Assembly: GCA_963699525.1 (NCBI GenBank)
Contig: CAVOUI010000013.1
Span: 62,001 to 126,000, forward strand
Source: SG8-41 sp963699525
GTDB lineage: Bacteria > Pseudomonadota > Gammaproteobacteria > Burkholderiales > SG8-41
Length of the DNA stretch: 64,000 nucleotides
Reading direction: 5' to 3'
Below, one piece after another: positions 53,603-63,027 of this stretch; the stretch's first letter is position 1, and every line of letters begins with the position of its first letter. The notes under the pieces are model-generated. The model had not been told where the DNA came from, did not search any database, and saw only the letters and a list, made by a program, of their open reading frames with translations. A program made the translations under genes and the position numbers.

Positions 53603-54574
53603 ATGGCAGCTGAGGCGCACCGGCGCAACGATTACGACGTCACCAACCGGATCAATACCACCGATCCACAGGTCGTTTCGCAGGAAGTCTGCCGCATCTA
53701 CCAGGAACTCTACCAGCAGGATACCGCGCGCAACCTGCCCCAGGCCTTCACCGACCTGGCGCGCCTCTACCGGGGCGAGTACCCCGGCTTCCTCGAGTGC
53801 GACACGGACTATCACGACGTCCAGCACGTGCTGGACGTGACGCTCGGCATGGCGCGACTGCTGGACGGGTGCGTGCGCGCGACCAGCGAGGGGACCATCG
53901 GCGAGCGCCTGTTCCGCCTCGGCATCGTCGCCGCTCTCTATCACGACTGCGGTTATATCCGCCGCCGCAAGGACACCAAGCACGCGAACGGCGCCGAGTA
54001 CACCACCGTGCATGTATCGCGCGGCGCGCATTTCCTCGAGGATTACTTGCCCAGGGTCGGCATGGGCGACCTGACCCAGGCCGCAACCCGCATCGTGCAT
54101 TTCACCGGCTACGAGATTCCGGTGGACCGGATCAGGGTTCCGGCGCCGGAATTCCGCCTGCTTGGCAACCTGCTGGGGAGCGCCGACATCCTGGCGCAGA
54201 TGGCCGACCGCTGCTACCTGGAGAAATGCTACGACCGGCTCTACCCTGAATTCGTGCGCGGCGGCATCGCGCGCAGGCGCCACAAGGATGGCACCGAGGA
54301 AATCATCTTCGCGTCCGCGGCCGACCTCATCTTCAAGACACCGCGCTTCTACCAGGGCGCGACCAAGCGCCTGCGGGAGGACCTCGGCGGCTGCTACAAC
54401 TACGTCGAGCGGCATTTCGGCGGACAGAACCTCTATTTCAGCGAGCTGGAAAAGAACATCATCCACGCCCGCGCGATCGCGGTCGAAGGCGATATCTCCC
54501 TGCTGCGGCGGCGTCCCCCCCGGGCAACCGAGGTCGAGAACAATGCGCGCCAGCAGCAGCGGCAGCTCATCTGA
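53603..54574 (+). CDS. HD-domain (cyclic-nucleotide PDE-like) metal-dependent phosphohydrolase
   Basis: The 323-residue protein has DTDYHDVQHVLDVTLGMARL, resembling the class I phosphodiesterase signature YHNxxHAxDV, then GIVAALYHDCGYIRRRKDTK with the HD pair. A later aspartate lies in LLGSADILAQMADRCYLEKC. No other domain or signal peptide is seen. It could hydrolyse a cyclic nucleotide or another phosphoester. It lies alone between divergent and convergent neighbours, and an AT-rich promoter region precedes it at 53490-53600. Confidence 0.8.
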   Translation: MAAEAHRRNDYDVTNRINTTDPQVVSQEVCRIYQELYQQDTARNLPQAFTDLARLYRGEYPGFLECDTDYHDVQHVLDVTLGMARLLDGCVRATSEGTIGERLFRLGIVAALYHDCGYIRRRKDTKHANGAEYTTVHVSRGAHFLEDYLPRVGMGDLTQAATRIVHFTGYEIPVDRIRVPAPEFRLLGNLLGSADILAQMADRCYLEKCYDRLYPEFVRGGIARRRHKDGTEEIIFASAADLIFKTPRFYQGATKRLREDLGGCYNYVERHFGGQNLYFSELEKNIIHARAIAVEGDISLLRRRPPRATEVENNARQQQRQLI

Positions 54575-54577
54575 GCG

Positions 54578-55579
54578 CTAGGCGCCGGCGACCGTCAGCA
54601 GGATCTTGCCGGTGTGCTGCGCGGATTCCATCAGCGCGTGCGCCCGCGCCGCCTCCGCGAGCGGAAAGGTCTGGCGTGTGACCACCCGGATGCGGCCGTT
54701 CTCGATGAGGGGCCACACCCGGGACTCAAGCTCTCGCGCAACGCGCGCCTTGAAGGCGGGCGGACGGGTGCGCAGGGTCGAGCCGGTGTAGGTCAGGCGC
54801 TTCAGCATCACCGGCATCAGGTTCACCTCGACCTTGGAGCCGGCCGCGAACGCAAGCTGGATGATGCGGCCGTCGTGGCTCGCGGCCTTGAAGTTCTTCT
54901 CGATGTTTCCCCCGCCGACGATGTCGAGGATTACGTTGGCGCCCCCCGCCTGCCGCACGGCCTCGACGAAGTCCTCCTGCCGGTAGTCGATCACCCGGTC
55001 GGCGCCGAGGTCGCTGCAGATCCGGCAGCGTGCCTCCGGGCTGTCGGTGGCGATGACTTTCGCGCCGAACGCCTTGCCGAGCTGGATCGCCGTGGTGCCG
55101 ATCCCGCCCGCGCCGCCGTGGACGAGGAAGGTCTCGCCGGCCGCGAGGCCCGCGCCGATGAAGACGTTGCTCCATACGGTGAAGAAGGTCTCCGGAAGGC
55201 CGGCCGCATCGAGCAGCCCGACGCCCTTCGGCAGCGGCAGGCAGTGCTGCGCGTCGACCGCGCAGTATTCCGCGTAGCCGCCGCCGTTCGTGAGCGCCGT
55301 CACCCGGTCGCCCACGGACCAGCGCGCCGCGGTCGCCGCCAGGGACACGATCTCGCCGGACACCTCGAGGCCGGGCAGATCCGGGGCGCCGGCCGGCGCG
55401 GGATAGAGGCCCTTGCGCTGCATGAGATCGGGGCCGTTGACGCCGGCCGCCGCAACCTTGATCAGCACTTCCCCCGGCTTGAGGACGGGCAGCGGCCGCT
55501 CGACAGGCGTCAGCACCTCGGGGCCGCCGGGGCGGGAAATCTCGACAGCCTTCATCTGTGTGGGCAAGCTGGGACTCAT
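54578..55579 (-). CDS. NAD(P)H-quinone oxidoreductase, zinc-independent MDR (PIG3-like)
   Basis: The ATG at 55579 has AGGA 7 nt upstream; a longer frame to 55612 overlaps the previous gene. The protein (~333 residues) has the MDR N-terminal GroES-like fold (PGEVLIKVAAAGVNGPDLMQ) and nucleotide-binding motif TFLVHGGAGGIGTTAIQLGK. Like TP53I3/QorA types it lacks the zinc-ligand cysteines of alcohol dehydrogenases. It follows the acyl-CoA synthetase gene after 29 nt, so the pair is probably one transcript. Confidence 0.9.
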   Translation of the reverse strand: MSPSLPTQMKAVEISRPGGPEVLTPVERPLPVLKPGEVLIKVAAAGVNGPDLMQRKGLYPAPAGAPDLPGLEVSGEIVSLAATAARWSVGDRVTALTNGGGYAEYCAVDAQHCLPLPKGVGLLDAAGLPETFFTVWSNVFIGAGLAAGETFLVHGGAGGIGTTAIQLGKAFGAKVIATDSPEARCRICSDLGADRVIDYRQEDFVEAVRQAGGANVILDIVGGGNIEKNFKAASHDGRIIQLAFAAGSKVEVNLMPVMLKRLTYTGSTLRTRPPAFKARVARELESRVWPLIENGRIRVVTRQTFPLAEAARAHALMESAQHTGKILLTVAGA

Positions 55580-55608
55580 TTGGGTTCCTATTCCGCTGTT
55601 GGCACCGG

Positions 55609-57090
55609 TCACGCATTCGCGGCGAGACGCTTCAGCGCCCCGCGGTCAATCTTGCCGATTCCGATTTCCGGCAGGGCCTCGAGCACGATGACACGCGCGG
55701 GCACGTAGCTGCGCGGCAGCTCGGCGCGAACGCGCTCCTGGATCGCACCGCCCCGCACTGCAACCCCGTCGCGGGCGACGACAAACGCGACAGGCACTTC
55801 GCCAAGATCGGCGTCCGGGGCGCCCACGACGCAGCAGCCGCGCACCGAGGGATCATGCAGGATCGCCTCCTCGATGCGTCCCGGAGACAGGTTTTCACCG
55901 CCGCGGATGATGATCTCCTTCAGGCGCCCGCTGACCGTAAGGTAGCCCGCGTCATCGAGCCATCCGAGATCGCCGGTGCGGAGCCACCCGTTGCGTATCG
56001 AAGGCCCGTCCTCGCGCGCGGCCGCCGGAACGTAGCCCTTCATGAGCGAAGGCCCCGCGATGCAGATTTCGCCTTCCGCGCCGGCGGCAACCGGCGTCTC
56101 TCCGCCGGGAGTGAGGACGGCGATACGCTGCCCGGCGAGCGCCGTGCCGACCGTTCCGATCTTGCGGGCAGCGGGCGGGTTCATCGCCGCCGTGCAGGTG
56201 TCCTCGGACAGTCCGTAGGAGTGGACGAGCGGAAGCCCGAGGTGGCGCTCGATGTCGCGGTGCAGTTGCGCATTGAGGGGAGCCGCTCCCGAACGCAGGA
56301 ATCTCAGGCTCGCGAGTGCGCCGTGCGGGGGCGTATGCGCAAGCAAGCGCGAGTAGTGCGTGGCGACTCCGGTGAAGTAAGTGGGCCGGTGCGTGGCAAC
56401 GTCGTGGAAAAAGGTTCCGGGGTCGAAGCGCTCCAGCATCACCACCGACGCCCCGCAGCAGAAGGGAACAATCAACAGGTTGTTGGTGCCGTTGGTGTGG
56501 TAGAGGGGCAGCACGTGCAGGAGCCGGTCTTCCGGCGTGACGCCGGTGCGCTCGGTGACGCCGTACGCATTGGAAAGGAGGTTCTGATGCGTGAGCAGCA
56601 CCGCCTTCGGCGCGCCGGTGCTGCCGGAGGTCATGATGAGCAGCGCATCGTCGTCCAGCCCAATGTCATCGACGACGCGGGGCGCGGCGCGCGCCGCGTC
56701 CTCGAGCCGGAGGCGCTTCAGGCGCGCCGCCCCGGCCGCCTGCGCGCCGTGCGTGGCGTCCGCCAGCAGCCAGCCGACCCCGGCGCTCTCGAGCCGGGAG
56801 GCAAGCTCGCCGGCGGAAAGCCGCGGGTCGATCACGCAGACCGCGCCTCCCGCCGCCATGACGCCCAGCACTCCCGCCGCGGCGTCCACGGTCCTGCCTG
56901 CGAGGAGGGCCACGCGCTCGCCGCGACGGAGCCCGCGCTCGAGCAGCATGCCCGAGACGCGGGCGATGGCGTCCGCCAGCGCCGAATAATCCAGCGCGCG
57001 TCCATCGGCCCACAGCGCCGGCCGCGCGCGAATGGCGGGGTCGCGGGCGGTGGCGAGGATGAGCTCTGGCACCGAAGCGGCGTCGAACAT
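55609..57090 (-). CDS. AMP-binding acyl-CoA synthetase
   Basis: The 493-residue protein has the adenylate-forming motifs: P-loop LLIMTSGSTGAPKAVLLTHQ, GLSEDTC (A5-like), WLRTGDLGWLDDAGYLTVSG with the hinge in KEIIIRGGENLSP, and the catalytic lysine region GIGKIDRGALKRL. It is short for a long-chain enzyme and resembles 4-coumarate or medium-chain CoA ligases. It is likely the first gene of a two-gene unit with the downstream quinone oxidoreductase. The substrate acid is unknown. Confidence 0.9.
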   Translation of the reverse strand: MFDAASVPELILATARDPAIRARPALWADGRALDYSALADAIARVSGMLLERGLRRGERVALLAGRTVDAAAGVLGVMAAGGAVCVIDPRLSAGELASRLESAGVGWLLADATHGAQAAGAARLKRLRLEDAARAAPRVVDDIGLDDDALLIMTSGSTGAPKAVLLTHQNLLSNAYGVTERTGVTPEDRLLHVLPLYHTNGTNNLLIVPFCCGASVVMLERFDPGTFFHDVATHRPTYFTGVATHYSRLLAHTPPHGALASLRFLRSGAAPLNAQLHRDIERHLGLPLVHSYGLSEDTCTAAMNPPAARKIGTVGTALAGQRIAVLTPGGETPVAAGAEGEICIAGPSLMKGYVPAAAREDGPSIRNGWLRTGDLGWLDDAGYLTVSGRLKEIIIRGGENLSPGRIEEAILHDPSVRGCCVVGAPDADLGEVPVAFVVARDGVAVRGGAIQERVRAELPRSYVPARVIVLEALPEIGIGKIDRGALKRLAANA

Positions 57091-57148
57091 CCGGCAATTG
57101 CTCCTATGGTAAGTTTAGCTTCCTTTCTTGCGAGCCAGGAGCGTTCCG

Positions 57149-58060
57149 ATGGCCTCCGTCCTGCTGCCCCGGCATAACCGTTACGACTACTCGCCGCTCG
57201 TCGAGCGCAAGGACTACAGCTGGCCGGGCGGCAAGCGGCTCGCGTTCTGCATCACCACCAACGTCGAGGTGTTCGCGTTCGGCAAGGGCAGGGGGCACGA
57301 CAACGCCAAGCCCGGCGAGCCGCAAACGCACCGCAACTACTCGTGGCGCGACTACGGCAACCGCATCGGAATCTGGCGCCTGTTCGATCTCGCCCAGGAA
57401 TTGCAGCTGCCGCTGGCCCACAACGCGAACAGCCTGCTCTACGAGCACGCGCCGCAAATCATGGAGCGGATCCGCGCCCGCGGCGACGAGCTCATCGGGC
57501 ACGGCCGCACCAACTCGGAGAACTTGCACGATTTCCGCTGGGAGTCGGACGAAGCGCGCGTCATAACGGAGGTGACCGAGACGTTCGCGCGCCATGAAGG
57601 CCGGCCCCCCAAAGGCTGGATGGGCTCCGGAACCTACGAGAATCCCTGGACCCCCGATCTGCTGAAGGAGGCGGGCTACACCTATCTCATGGACTGGCCC
57701 CACGACGACCAGCCGATCTGGATGCGCACGCGCGCGGGGCCGCTCCTCTCCGTGCCCTACCCGGCGGAGCTGAACGATTCGCCGCAGGTGATCCACCGCC
57801 AGCACGCGGCGCGCGAGTTCTGCGACATGCTGGTGGACCAGTTCGAGGAAATGGTCGAGCAAAGCGCGAAGCACCCGCTGGTGTGCCACATCTCCATCCA
57901 CCCCTACGTGTTCGGCTATCCGTTCCGGCTGCGCCCGCTGCGCAAGGCGCTCCAGCACTGCTTCTCGAACAAATTCATGGACCGGGTCTGGAAGTGCAGG
58001 CCGGGCGACATCGCCGACTACTGCTACACGCTCAAGCCCGGCATCATCCCGGGCGGATGA
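57149..58060 (+). CDS. Polysaccharide deacetylase-family (PuuE/allantoinase-like) hydrolase
   Basis: I choose the ATG at 57149, which has AGGAG 8 nt upstream. The 303-residue protein has a NodB-fold pattern: KRLAFCITTNVEVFAFGKGR at the start, GDELIGHGRTNSENLHDFRW, then the metal or catalytic HISIHPYVFGYPFR. This arrangement resembles the cytosolic PuuE/allantoinase-type group rather than chitin deacetylases. It has no signal peptide. It ends exactly at 58060, next to the convergent CoA-transferase stop at 58061. Confidence 0.85.
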   Translation: MASVLLPRHNRYDYSPLVERKDYSWPGGKRLAFCITTNVEVFAFGKGRGHDNAKPGEPQTHRNYSWRDYGNRIGIWRLFDLAQELQLPLAHNANSLLYEHAPQIMERIRARGDELIGHGRTNSENLHDFRWESDEARVITEVTETFARHEGRPPKGWMGSGTYENPWTPDLLKEAGYTYLMDWPHDDQPIWMRTRAGPLLSVPYPAELNDSPQVIHRQHAAREFCDMLVDQFEEMVEQSAKHPLVCHISIHPYVFGYPFRLRPLRKALQHCFSNKFMDRVWKCRPGDIADYCYTLKPGIIPGG

Positions 58061-59251
58061 TCACCCGATCGCGCCTTCGCGGCGCAGCGCGGCGATCCGC
58101 TCCGGCGGGAGCTTGAGCAGCTCGCGCAGGACGGCGTCGGTGTGCTCGCCGAGCCGCGGCGCCGGATGCGACGGCGTGCCCGCCATGCCCGACATCTTGA
58201 TGGGGTTGCCCGGCAATCTCACCCGCCCGACTTCCGGGTGGTCGTACTCGACGATCATCCCGCGCTCGGCGACCGGCGGCTCGGCGAATGCGCCGGCGAG
58301 GTCGTTCACGGGCGCGGCCGGCACTTCGGCTGCGCGTAGCGTCTCGAGCCATTCGGCGACGGTGCGCGTGCGCAGGATGCCCTCGATGAGCGGTATCAGC
58401 GCGGCGCGGTGCTCGAGCCGCTTCGGGTTGGTCGCAAAACGCGGATCCGTGGCGAGCCCGGGCTCACCCAGCACGGCACACAGCTTGTGCCAGAAATTTT
58501 CCTGACGGGTCGCGATGACGATATAGCCATCCCTGGCCTGGAATGCCTGCCACGGCACCGTGAATTCGTGCGCCGAGCCCTGGGGCGACGGCACCTCGCC
58601 CGTGTTCAGGTAGTGCGTGCCCATATAGCTCAGGAGATTGAGCATGCCGTCGAACATGGAGGTCTCGATCCGGCATCCCCGCCCGGTGCGCTCGCGCTGG
58701 TAGAGCGCCGCCAGGATCGCCTTGCACGAGAAGATTCCGCCGCAGAGATCGCCGAGCGGGATGCCGACGCGGGCGGGCGGGCGGCCCGGCTCGCCGGTGA
58801 TCGAGAGATAGCCGCTGATGGCCTGAATGATGAGGTCGAGCGCCGGATAGTCCTTGTAGGCGCCATCGGCTCCGAAGCCGGTGACCGAGCAGTGGATGAT
58901 GCGCGGATTGATCGCCTCGAGCGTGGCGTAATCGACCTTCAGTCGCTCGAGCACTCCGGCACGAAAGTTGTCGATTACAACGTCCGACACCTTCACCAGA
59001 TCGTGGAAGAGCGTCTGGCCCGGCGCGGTCTTGAGATTGATGACGACGCTCTTCTTGTTGCGGTTGAAGGTGAGAAAGAGCGTGCTGACGCCCTTGTACG
59101 GCGCAACCGAGGGGATGCGTCCGAGATCCCCCTCGGGCGATTCGATCTTGATCACCTCGGCGCCCAGGTCCGATAGCACCTGGCTCCCGTAGGTGCCGGC
59201 GATGATCTGGCCGAGCTCCAGCACGCGCACGCCCTGCAACGGGAAGGACAT
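58061..59251 (-). CDS. CaiB/BaiF-family (class III) CoA-transferase
   Basis: The ATG at 59251 overlaps the stop of the upstream gene by one base. The 396-residue protein starts PLQGVRVLELGQIIAGTYGS and has IKIESPEGDLGRIPS and NRNKKSVVINLKTAPGQ. The catalytic aspartate region is DYPALDLIIQAISGYLSITG. These enzymes transfer CoA between carboxylic acids. The gene is the last in the minus-strand operon with a lyase-dehydrogenase fusion. Confidence 0.92.
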   Translation of the reverse strand: MSFPLQGVRVLELGQIIAGTYGSQVLSDLGAEVIKIESPEGDLGRIPSVAPYKGVSTLFLTFNRNKKSVVINLKTAPGQTLFHDLVKVSDVVIDNFRAGVLERLKVDYATLEAINPRIIHCSVTGFGADGAYKDYPALDLIIQAISGYLSITGEPGRPPARVGIPLGDLCGGIFSCKAILAALYQRERTGRGCRIETSMFDGMLNLLSYMGTHYLNTGEVPSPQGSAHEFTVPWQAFQARDGYIVIATRQENFWHKLCAVLGEPGLATDPRFATNPKRLEHRAALIPLIEGILRTRTVAEWLETLRAAEVPAAPVNDLAGAFAEPPVAERGMIVEYDHPEVGRVRLPGNPIKMSGMAGTPSHPAPRLGEHTDAVLRELLKLPPERIAALRREGAIG

Positions 59252-61290
59252 CACAGTCCCAGGCCGCGAGCGATGATGTTTCGCTGGATCTCCGAAGTGC
59301 CCGCGCCGATCACGGCGAGCCGCGAATCGCGGAAGAAGCGCTGCATCGGGTACTCCATGCAGTAGCCGTAGCCGCCGAGGATCTGCAGACCCATGTCGGC
59401 GATCGCCTTGTACGATTCGGCGGTGTAGAGCTTCACCAACGCCGCGTCGTGCCGCGTCGCCTCGCCCCGCGCGAGCTGCCACGCGAAGCGATAGACCAGC
59501 ATGCGCGAAATGTCGAGCATGACCTTCATGTCCGCGAGCTTGTGCGAAATCGCCTGGAACTCACCGATCGCGCGGCCGAACTGCTTGCGCGTCTTGGCGT
59601 AGTCCAGCGCGTAGTCGAACGCCGCGGATGCCGCGCCGACGCGCGCGGCCGACAGGCACAGCCGCTCGTACCAGAGATAGGAATCCACCGCCTCCCAGCC
59701 GCGGTCGACCTCCCCGAGCACCGCCGACGCCGGCACCCGCACGTCCGTGTAAAACACCTGCGTGGTGCCGATCGCGCGCTGGCCGAGGGTCTCGATCTTG
59801 CGGACCTGGATGCCTGGAAGCCGCGTGTCCACGAGGAAATTGGTAATGCCGTGCTGCTTCTTCTCCCCGGTGGCCGTGCGGGTGACGAGCAGGCAATAGT
59901 CGCTGATGTCCATGCCGGAGGTGAACACCTTCTGCCCGTTGATGACGTAGCCGTCGCCCTCGCGCGTCGCGCGCGTGGCGAGCGCCGCCGCGTCCGAGCC
60001 CGATTGCGGCTCCGTCAGCCCCAGGCAGAACGAGAGCTCGCCGCGCGCGACGCGGGGAAGAAGGGAGCGCTTCTGCTCCGGCGAGCCGTGCTGCAGCACG
60101 GCGTAGCCGCCGTAAGTGAGCGTGCGGAACACCCACATCGCGAGCTCCTCGAAATGCCGGCCCGTTTCCTCCAGCAGGATCGCGAGCTCGACCGGCGTGC
60201 CTCCGCTGCCGCCGTGCTCGGGCGGGATGGTGAGGCCGAACCAGCCGTGCCGGCCGAGCGCCTCGTAGGCTTCGCGCGGCGGCCGCGCCTCGCGGTCGCA
60301 GCGCTCGGCGTACTCCGGCGAGCAGGCCGCGCGGAGCAGCTCCCGCACATGTCCGCGCAGGTTGTCCTGTTCGGGCGTGAAGGAGAAATCCACCGTCAGA
60401 TTGCCGTCGAGGCGGGCCTGCTCCAGCACGCGCTTCGCCCGCTGGTACATGGCGTAATCGACGAGCTTCCCGTCCACGGTGATCGCGGCCGTCGCGCCCG
60501 TCTTTTCCACCGCCTCGAATTCACTCACCACGCGCCGGTAATAGGCGGCATCCGTCTCCGATACCGAGTACGCGCGCCGCGCGGGAGCAATTTGCTTGGG
60601 ATGGATCACCGTGCGCCCGACGTAGCCCAGGCGCGCGGAGAGCGCGCAGTCCTGGATGAAGCCCGCCTCGTCGTTGAGATCGCTGAAGACGCCGTCGAGC
60701 GGCTGGACGCCCGCCGCGCGGCTCTCGAGCAGGATCTTGGAGCGCGCGTAGAAGAGCTCGGTGCCCTCGAGCGACCAGGCGCAGCCGAGGTCGGTCTGCA
60801 GATCGCCATCGCGCGCGCTGCCGATGCAGGTCCCAACGACGCGCGGTGTCGCGCGCGCGATCTCGTAGCAACGCAGCACGCCGAGCGCGGTTTCGAACAT
60901 GGGGATGATTTGCACGGTTCCCGCAGGTAGGCCGTGCGCGGGCTCCAGGCGGTCAAGCAGCGATGCCATGCCCGTCACCTGCTCGACGGACTCCGCCTTG
61001 GGCAGGAAGATCGCGTCGAGGCCCCGGCGCACGACCGCCGCGAGATCGTCTGCGAGAAGACCGGTCGCGGCGCCGTTGGTGCGCACCGTGACCACCGGGC
61101 GCGAGGCGGCGGGGAGGGCGGCGGCGCTGTCGATCGCCCGCGCCACCAGAGCGCGCGCCTCCGCCTTGGCCGCGACCGGCACCGAGTCCTCGAGATCCAG
61201 GATCACGGCGCTCGCCCCGGCTTCCAGGGCCTTCGCCATCACGCGATCCTTGACTCCGGGCGCGAAGAGCGCGGTTCGCAGGGGCTTCAC
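59251..61290 (-). CDS. Fusion: HpcH/HpaI (CitE-like) CoA ester lyase + acyl-CoA dehydrogenase
   Basis: One frame of 679 residues starts at GTG with GGAGG 6 nt upstream. Residues ~1-305 are a CitE-like lyase: SAVILDLEDSVPVAAKAEAR, AIFLPKAESVEQV, IIPMFETALGVLRC and TVIHPKQIAPARRAY. Residues ~310-679 are an acyl-CoA dehydrogenase: FSFTPEQDNLRGHVRELL, CLGLTEPQSGSDAAALATRA, VFTSGMDISDYCLLV, and the C-terminal LGGYGYCMEYPMQRFFRDSR. A TGA in the +1 frame and a GTG lie at the junction (GGCAATCTGACGGTGG). One indel could therefore have joined two genes. The neighbouring CoA-transferases suggest one acyl-CoA pathway. Confidence 0.8.
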   Translation of the reverse strand: MKPLRTALFAPGVKDRVMAKALEAGASAVILDLEDSVPVAAKAEARALVARAIDSAAALPAASRPVVTVRTNGAATGLLADDLAAVVRRGLDAIFLPKAESVEQVTGMASLLDRLEPAHGLPAGTVQIIPMFETALGVLRCYEIARATPRVVGTCIGSARDGDLQTDLGCAWSLEGTELFYARSKILLESRAAGVQPLDGVFSDLNDEAGFIQDCALSARLGYVGRTVIHPKQIAPARRAYSVSETDAAYYRRVVSEFEAVEKTGATAAITVDGKLVDYAMYQRAKRVLEQARLDGNLTVDFSFTPEQDNLRGHVRELLRAACSPEYAERCDREARPPREAYEALGRHGWFGLTIPPEHGGSGGTPVELAILLEETGRHFEELAMWVFRTLTYGGYAVLQHGSPEQKRSLLPRVARGELSFCLGLTEPQSGSDAAALATRATREGDGYVINGQKVFTSGMDISDYCLLVTRTATGEKKQHGITNFLVDTRLPGIQVRKIETLGQRAIGTTQVFYTDVRVPASAVLGEVDRGWEAVDSYLWYERLCLSAARVGAASAAFDYALDYAKTRKQFGRAIGEFQAISHKLADMKVMLDISRMLVYRFAWQLARGEATRHDAALVKLYTAESYKAIADMGLQILGGYGYCMEYPMQRFFRDSRLAVIGAGTSEIQRNIIARGLGL

Positions 61291-61341
61291 ATCGGGCCTC
61301 CTCCAGGCGAGTTCTGCCGGGATGATAGCAGCGGATGCCCC

Positions 61342-62139
61342 CTAGGGCTTCAGCTGGGGACTCGCACGGAAGTTGTAGATCCGCATCCAGTCGCCGAGCG
61401 TGCGGCGGTCGGGACGCTGGTAGAGCAGCCGCTGGCTCGCGCGCAGCCCCGCGCTCACGGCGAGCTCCGCCATGGCTTCCGTCAGCTTCAGCAGGACCGC
61501 ATTGCAGTCCATGACCAGCGTGCCGTCCACTTCCTGGATCTTCTCGCGGCGAATGATGGCGTTCACCGTGGCGCAGGCGGCGAGGATCACCTCCGCCCCC
61601 TGCGCTGCGAGACGGCGCGACTCGCTGAGAAACGCCCCCGTCATGCGCTCCGGGCTCGTGAAGGCGGTCTGCACCTGGTTGAAATCGATGCCCATGTTGC
61701 CGAAGGGAACGTGGCGCGAGGCGAGGCCGTACTCGAATGCCTTGCGGTCATAGTACTGCGCCTGCTTGGAGTGAAACGCGACGCCCGAGAACTTGTGGCC
61801 GTACATGCAGGCCATCAGCATCGAGGCTTCGCCGAGGCCCATGACCGGAATCGGCACGAGCTCACGCGCTTCCTGCATCGCGGGGTCGAGGAAGCAGCCG
61901 ATCGCGACCGCGTCGTAGCCCTGGTCCGCCGCCTGGATGATCTTGTTCAGCACGCCGCCGGGCCCGTAGCTGTTGACCGCGACGACCGCGTTGTAATGAA
62001 GGTCCATCGACCCGTCATCCACGCCGTTGACGTGGATCACCGTCTCCGGCCGCTTCACGCTCTCCAGGTGCTCGGTGAGCGTGGTTCGATAATCGTGCAG
62101 GCGATGGATCGGGGTGCTGCTCTGCCACCAGATCTTCAT
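61342..62139 (-). CDS. Asp/Glu/hydantoin racemase-family protein
   Basis: I choose the ATG at 62139, preceded by GGAGGAG. Frames extending beyond to 63000 run through unrelated genes. The 265-residue protein has the two cysteine sites of the cofactor-independent racemase family: AVAIGCFLDPAMQEAREL (about residue 85) and VILAACATVNAIIRREK (about residue 190). LGEASMLMACMYGHKFSGV lies between them. Related proteins also act as maleate isomerases or decarboxylases. It sits between the CoA-transferase and the lyase-dehydrogenase genes on the same strand. Confidence 0.85.
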   Translation of the reverse strand: MKIWWQSSTPIHRLHDYRTTLTEHLESVKRPETVIHVNGVDDGSMDLHYNAVVAVNSYGPGGVLNKIIQAADQGYDAVAIGCFLDPAMQEARELVPIPVMGLGEASMLMACMYGHKFSGVAFHSKQAQYYDRKAFEYGLASRHVPFGNMGIDFNQVQTAFTSPERMTGAFLSESRRLAAQGAEVILAACATVNAIIRREKIQEVDGTLVMDCNAVLLKLTEAMAELAVSAGLRASQRLLYQRPDRRTLGDWMRIYNFRASPQLKP

Positions 62140-62264
62140 GTCGGGCTCCTCCGTGCGGCCGGTCAAGCTCCCAATGCTACGTCCCGCCTTGCCCGCCACT
62201 TTGATGCATATCAAGTAATGCGTCTGCCGCCGGCGTCCGCGCGTGGCGCTTGCGCGACGCCGCT

Positions 62265-62984
62265 TCAGGCGCGCACCGCCGCCTCGAACTCGCCGCTCGG
62301 ATCGAGGCTGGCGAGAGCCGCGCGCTCGCGCGCGGTGATCGGCGCAGTCGGCCTCGCGCCGCTCGCGTCGAACCGGAAGCCGGTGCGCCGGGTGACCTCG
62401 TCGAGCGTGACCTGGGGATTCCTGGTTTCCAGCGCGAGGCGCCCGTCGCGTTTCTGGAAGACCGCGATCGGGGTCACCACTGTCTGGAGATTGCCCGCGG
62501 CGGTCACGAAGTCGAGCTTCTCCACCAGCGTGCGGGGAGAGTGTTCGGTGCGCCAGGTGACGACGCGCCTGGCCGTCGGCATCATGACCGCCGCGCCCCC
62601 GCCGCCCGGCAGCCGCACCTTCGGATTGTTCCAATCGCCGATGACGGAGACATTGGTGCGGCCCTGCCCATCGACCTGCGCGCAACCCAGAAACACGAGG
62701 TCCAGTCTCCCGCGCGCGCACAGGTCGTAGAAGTCCTCGTTGCCGAAGATCGCCGGCGAGCCGGCGACGAGCGCGGGATCGCTGCTCGATTGCGGAATCT
62801 TCTCGGGCACCGGCTCGACGCCGCCGGCGACGTTGAGATAGGTGAAATGAAAGTCGTAGGCGCGCTTGGCGAGCAGGCACGCGAGCATCGCCAGCGTGGA
62901 ATTGACCCCGCTGAACGCGATCTCGCCCGGCCGGATTTGCCGCGCGAGGTTCACGACGATGTGGGAGAACGGTGTCCAGTCCAC
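62265..62984 (-). CDS. CoA-transferase subunit B (glutaconate CoA-transferase type)
   Basis: The 239-residue protein is a class I CoA-transferase beta subunit: GEIAFSGVNSTLAMLACLLA, FGNEDFYDLCARGRLDLVFL, then GCAQVDGQGRTNVSVIGDWN and LPGGGGAAVMMPTARRVVTW. The E/G-rich active-site motif is not the canonical SENG, so it may bind CoA without the usual glutamate, as in several IpdAB/glutaconate relatives. The GTG start lies 43 nt after the subunit A gene. Confidence 0.85.
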   Translation of the reverse strand: MDWTPFSHIVVNLARQIRPGEIAFSGVNSTLAMLACLLAKRAYDFHFTYLNVAGGVEPVPEKIPQSSSDPALVAGSPAIFGNEDFYDLCARGRLDLVFLGCAQVDGQGRTNVSVIGDWNNPKVRLPGGGGAAVMMPTARRVVTWRTEHSPRTLVEKLDFVTAAGNLQTVVTPIAVFQKRDGRLALETRNPQVTLDEVTRRTGFRFDASGARPTAPITARERAALASLDPSGEFEAAVRA

Positions 62985-63027
62985 AAGTATCCCTACCCAT
63001 CAGGGGGCGAGGCGGGGTAGGGTTCCT

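Noticed and set aside
62140..63000. N-terminal extension of the racemase frame to 552 residues
   Set aside because: The extra residues are an out-of-frame reading of the CoA-transferase B gene. The ATG at 62139 has a good ribosome-binding site.
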